NCBI GenBank assembly: GCA_033439795.1
Contig: JAUTDP010000002.1
Coordinates: forward strand, 4,836,001-4,900,000
Length of the DNA: 64,000 nucleotides
Direction of reading: 5' to 3'
From: Sordaria brevicollis
Taxonomy: Eukaryota > Ascomycota > Sordariomycetes > Sordariales > Sordariaceae
The notes beneath the pieces were generated by a model. That model had not been told where the DNA came from. It did no database searches and saw only the letters and a list, made by a program, of their open reading frames with translations. Shown in pieces: positions 60,849 to 64,000 of the stretch (its first letter is position 1; the number at the start of each line of letters is the position of its first letter). The translations under genes and the position numbers were made by a program.

Positions 60849-63059
60849 TTACCCCTTATTGGCTTTGTTACCGTCCTTTTTATTCCTATACTTCCTCCTA
60901 TCCCCCCTCCTCATCAGCACCTTATCCCTCGTCCCCTTCCCACCCTCCCAAAACCCGCCCGTCCTCTTCCTCACCACGCTCCTCCCGCAGAAAGCACAGT
61001 TCTCAACTCGGTAGTTCTGCTCTCGAGAACACCACCCGCAAATCATCCGATTCGCCCACTCATCCACGTGATCTTCCGCCGCCTGATGACACTTGTCGCA
61101 CGGGTATACCTTATTGCAGCAGCTGAAGCGGAACCACCGGTAGGAACGCTTGTAGTGCGAGCAGGCGCCGCGGTCGGGGAGGGGGTCGCCGGCGTGTAAG
61201 CCGAGTTTTTGGTCGCGACGGCGGGGACCTGAAGTGGGTGGGAGGGTGGATTGGTTGGAGGAGGAGTAGGTGAGGAATTTGACGTCGGGGATCTTGAAGG
61301 TGAAGCGGGCGTGACACTCGCGGCAGACGTTGGTTGTTGTCTCGCCGCGGACGGAGACGAAGCCGGGGGCGGGGTAGGAGGTTGAGCAGCGGCCGCAGGT
61401 GGGGATGAAGGAGGAGGGGAGCATGTCGGAGACTGTGCAGCCGGAGAGGTCGATGAAGCCGGCGCGGGTGGAGTTGGCGTGGACTCGCTCGGGGCGGAAG
61501 GTGACGGAGAAGGAGGTGGCGCATTTTTTGCACGAGGAGAGTTTTTCGACAGAGGGTTTGAGGTTGGTTACGTCGTTGAGGGTTTTGCAGCGGTTGCATT
61601 TGACGGAGAGAGACAATAAAGTGACTTGGAGGAGTTCGATCCCGTGCAGCTCGATGGAGGGGAAGGAGAGGGCGGTGCCGCGCTCGGCTGTGGCGGTTGG
61701 TAAGGTGGTGCCGGGTGTTACTTCGGATGAGGATGGTTTGGAGACGGTGTTGCCTTCGCCGTCGACAAACTCGTAATCGTCGTCGGTGTCGGACTCATCT
61801 TCTGAAGAACCCTCGGCGTTGACGAGCGTCCATTCTAGTGGTCGGGGAATGACGTGTAGATGTCCGCGTTCGCCATCAACGGCTGAAGCAACGTGTTCTG
61901 CCTCTTTGGCTTCTTCGTCCGCTACTTGTTTCCCCTTCCCTTCCTCGACAGCGGCTGCAGCAGCAGCCTGAACAGCCTTCTGCTTCTCCTGAGCAGCCTG
62001 CTTCGCCAGGGCATGTAGGTTTGTAGCCAAGTAGTTCAAATGGCTCGTCAAGCTCATCTGCTTCTGCTCCACGGCCTTTTGCGTAAATAGCTCCTCGACC
62101 GCCTCCGCCTCGTCAGCATCGACATCATTCAACAACACCCTCAACGGCTGCAGCGGGTACAGCAGCGGAATGACCAGCTGAACAGAGTGCACACTCTGCA
62201 AACCTGACGGCAAACTGCTCCTCCTCTTGGGATCAAGCGGTAGCGTGTAAATCACCCCGTCGCTCGACTTGTGATAAAGCGGTAGTCTGCTCATCCTAGC
62301 CTCAAGCTGGCGCACCTCTTGCGCTCTCCTGGCCTTGGCTTCAGCAATTTGGTCCCTCGTAAAGGTCTCCATGGGTATGTACGGCCTCGGAGCCGGCTTG
62401 GGCTGTTCAACCACTTTCGCCGTCTCCTTAATCGCTTCCCTCCCAATAACACCCTTTGGCTGCCCCTCCAAATGCCTCGAATCCTTAAAAACGGTAATCT
62501 TGACCGTCTCCTTCTTTTCCTCCGCTAGCATCTGCTCTAGCCCCCGATCCAAGGCATTCATGATCGTCAACAACGTACCTCCCTTCCCTTTACGTTCCTC
62601 GACCAAGCGATCCCATCCCCGCTCAATGTTCACCGCGAAACCCCTTGGAATATCCTTATTCCTGACCAGCAACCGCGCGTGTTGCTTAGGGTAATCGCGG
62701 GCTATCCGGAGGTCGCACTCCAGCTTTTCCAAGTCGTAGGGGAAGTCCGGGTCTGAGGGCTTGAATGAGAAGACGAGGGATGTCTCGCCTGTGTTGGGGT
62801 CCGTGGATTCCTTGGGGGAGAAGCGACGCTTCAGTTGGTCGATTTGGTACTCGCGCGGGGAGCGCAGTTGACGCTCGGGAACGGGTTTGCTGGTGACGCG
62901 CGAGGGGGGCGGTGTTTGGACGGCCTGTTTGTCGCGGCGAGGTGGGGAGCTGAAGGCGTTGCCGTTGCCGTCGTCGTCGGCTGCGCTGCCCGATGGCTTA
63001 GGGCGGATGGGAATCATTGTGTTTGGGGGTGAAGTTTCTCCTGTGTACCAAAAAGGCAT
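60849..63059 (-). CDS. CHY-type zinc finger protein, 736 residues
   Basis: An uninterrupted minus-strand frame. The C terminus carries a CHY zinc finger (residues 633-693): C.HY, a paired CC, C..CH, H, C..C, Q and C..C, as in the zf-CHY family (human RCHY1/Pirh2, yeast Hot13). Before it come four CxxC pairs (C488/C491, C510/C513, C555/C558, C579/C582), probably two more zinc sites. An Ala/Glu/Lys-rich, possibly coiled stretch lies around 355-395 and an acidic Asp/Glu stretch (SSEDESDTDDDYEF) follows. The N-terminal third (about 75-190) with FSFKPSDPDFPYDLEKLE recalls an RWD-like fold, which is not certain. No RING domain follows the CHY finger, so ubiquitin ligase activity is not implied. The very basic tail ends RNKKDGNKANKG. 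The second ATG (residue 15, 63017) has a better context (AACACAATG) and could be the true start, giving 722 residues. Confidence 0.9.
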   Translation of the reverse strand: MPFWYTGETSPPNTMIPIRPKPSGSAADDDGNGNAFSSPPRRDKQAVQTPPPSRVTSKPVPERQLRSPREYQIDQLKRRFSPKESTDPNTGETSLVFSFKPSDPDFPYDLEKLECDLRIARDYPKQHARLLVRNKDIPRGFAVNIERGWDRLVEERKGKGGTLLTIMNALDRGLEQMLAEEKKETVKITVFKDSRHLEGQPKGVIGREAIKETAKVVEQPKPAPRPYIPMETFTRDQIAEAKARRAQEVRQLEARMSRLPLYHKSSDGVIYTLPLDPKRRSSLPSGLQSVHSVQLVIPLLYPLQPLRVLLNDVDADEAEAVEELFTQKAVEQKQMSLTSHLNYLATNLHALAKQAAQEKQKAVQAAAAAAVEEGKGKQVADEEAKEAEHVASAVDGERGHLHVIPRPLEWTLVNAEGSSEDESDTDDDYEFVDGEGNTVSKPSSSEVTPGTTLPTATAERGTALSFPSIELHGIELLQVTLLSLSVKCNRCKTLNDVTNLKPSVEKLSSCKKCATSFSVTFRPERVHANSTRAGFIDLSGCTVSDMLPSSFIPTCGRCSTSYPAPGFVSVRGETTTNVCRECHARFTFKIPDVKFLTYSSSNQSTLPPTSGPRRRDQKLGLHAGDPLPDRGACSHYKRSYRWFRFSCCNKVYPCDKCHQAAEDHVDEWANRMICGWCSREQNYRVENCAFCGRSVVRKRTGGFWEGGKGTRDKVLMRRGDRRKYRNKKDGNKANKG

Positions 63060-64000
63060 ATGGTATGAAACAAGAAGGCAAAGGTGTGATGGTTGAGGGA
63101 AAGGGTCGGTGCCCAGTCCGCGTATGCCCGGAAAATGGCGAAAATGAATGGATAGAGGTATTGTTGTCGACTGGAAGAAGGGATGTGTGTCGATGAGTGC
63201 TTTTATTACAATTGAGAAGGCCTGAATTCGTTCAATGGCGGCGGTGTTGGGAAAGAACTATGGAGCTTGAATGATTATGAATCATAATCAATCATGGACC
63301 AAATTGGATGAAGCTGTATGGGGATGAAATCGCCGCTGAAGACGCTCGGACCACTAGTGGCGAGAACGCTGTACGATGGCTTTCCATGGCTTTCGTAGGG
63401 CTGAAGTAGTCTTTGAACCTGGACATCTTCCAGATTGGGAATTTTGACTGGGAAATGTCCATACAATTTTAGATTTCGACAATGACTCTACCCCTTTTTC
63501 TCTGGAATTCTAACTTACTCTCCGTGCCTACTCGTGTTCCCGGCGATAACGGGCTTTGACTCCCACAATGGCGGGGACGAGAAAGCTTGGCATTTTCCCA
63601 CGCTCACCTTGTAACGCACAGACCACATAGCACGGTGAACCAGCTTTTGTTTCCCCTGCCAAAAGGGGAAAGTCGGCGTGTTCTCTGTTTACATCAAATT
63701 GGGGGGAACGGCCTCACCACCTTTCAGCATTGCTACCTCCATGATCCGCGCTAAGATTTCATAATAATACACACGAAAGGAGGATTGTGGCGTATCAGTC
63801 CTCTCCTGCCCGCTTGGGCAGCTACGCCAGATCCTGTTAAGAGTGTTATCCGTTTTTTCCTACACGTCTTGCTTTAAACAGGCCCGACTCATATCCGCGC
63901 ATCCTTCTCTACAGCGAACTCTTAATATAACCGAAACAGACGCGAGACACGCCGGCAGATGCTTCGTTTTTGGGACCTCAAGCTTCTGCTTCTTAGCTCG
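63060..64000. other. Upstream region of the CHY gene to the window edge
   Basis: This holds the presumed promoter and leader of the minus-strand CHY gene. Short frames only. No TATA box or other site stands out, and any gene to the right begins beyond the window. Confidence 0.5.

Noticed and set aside
1..64000. CRISPR arrays, bacterial operons or phage-type defence genes
   Set aside because: No regularly spaced direct repeats with unique spacers and no prokaryotic gene organisation. The sequence is clearly fungal.

Overview
The window looks like nuclear DNA of a filamentous ascomycete (Pezizomycotina, most likely Sordariomycetes and perhaps Sordariales). Three things point there: a short spliceosomal intron with a TGCTAAC branch site, fungal-type proteins, and extensive repeat-induced point mutation (RIP), seen as CpA/TpG turned into TpA inside retrotransposons. 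I cannot name the species from sequence alone.

Layout. Positions 1 to about 25,200 are a gene-free, very AT-rich block of nested, RIP-killed Ty3/Gypsy elements. Family III (minus strand) occurs as two partial copies, 1-4048 and 5003-8033. Family I (plus strand) has one full copy at 9353-16616 and a 3' fragment at 8292-8827. Both are inserted in a family II element (minus strand) whose pieces lie at 8828-9352 and 16617-23442. The remaining 1.8 kb up to the boundary is an unidentified RIP-mutated repeat.

From 25,200 to 43,285 the DNA has balanced composition and is gene-poor. It holds a 370-bp mariner/Fot1-type MITE (27344-27715) and one clear gene: a two-exon AreA-like-domain (DUF1752/DUF3295-type) protein at 35549-37376, behind a leader of about 1 kb without any ATG. 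Positions 43,286-49,371 are a complete Ty1/Copia element with 176-bp LTRs and a 5-bp GAAAG target duplication. It is RIP-mutated inside, but the outer ends of its LTRs are spared.

From 49,372 to 64,000 the DNA is again balanced and gene-poor. A degenerate tRNA-like Pol III unit lies near 56,500, a doubtful reading frame at 60,261-60,704, and a convincing CHY-zinc-finger protein gene on the minus strand at 60,849-63,059.

The two solid genes show no operon-like or obvious pathway link. The main biology visible here is genome defence: layers of retrotransposon insertion followed by RIP, next to sparse euchromatic genes. I found no CRISPR array, no bacterial-type system and no convincing secondary-metabolite or conflict system.
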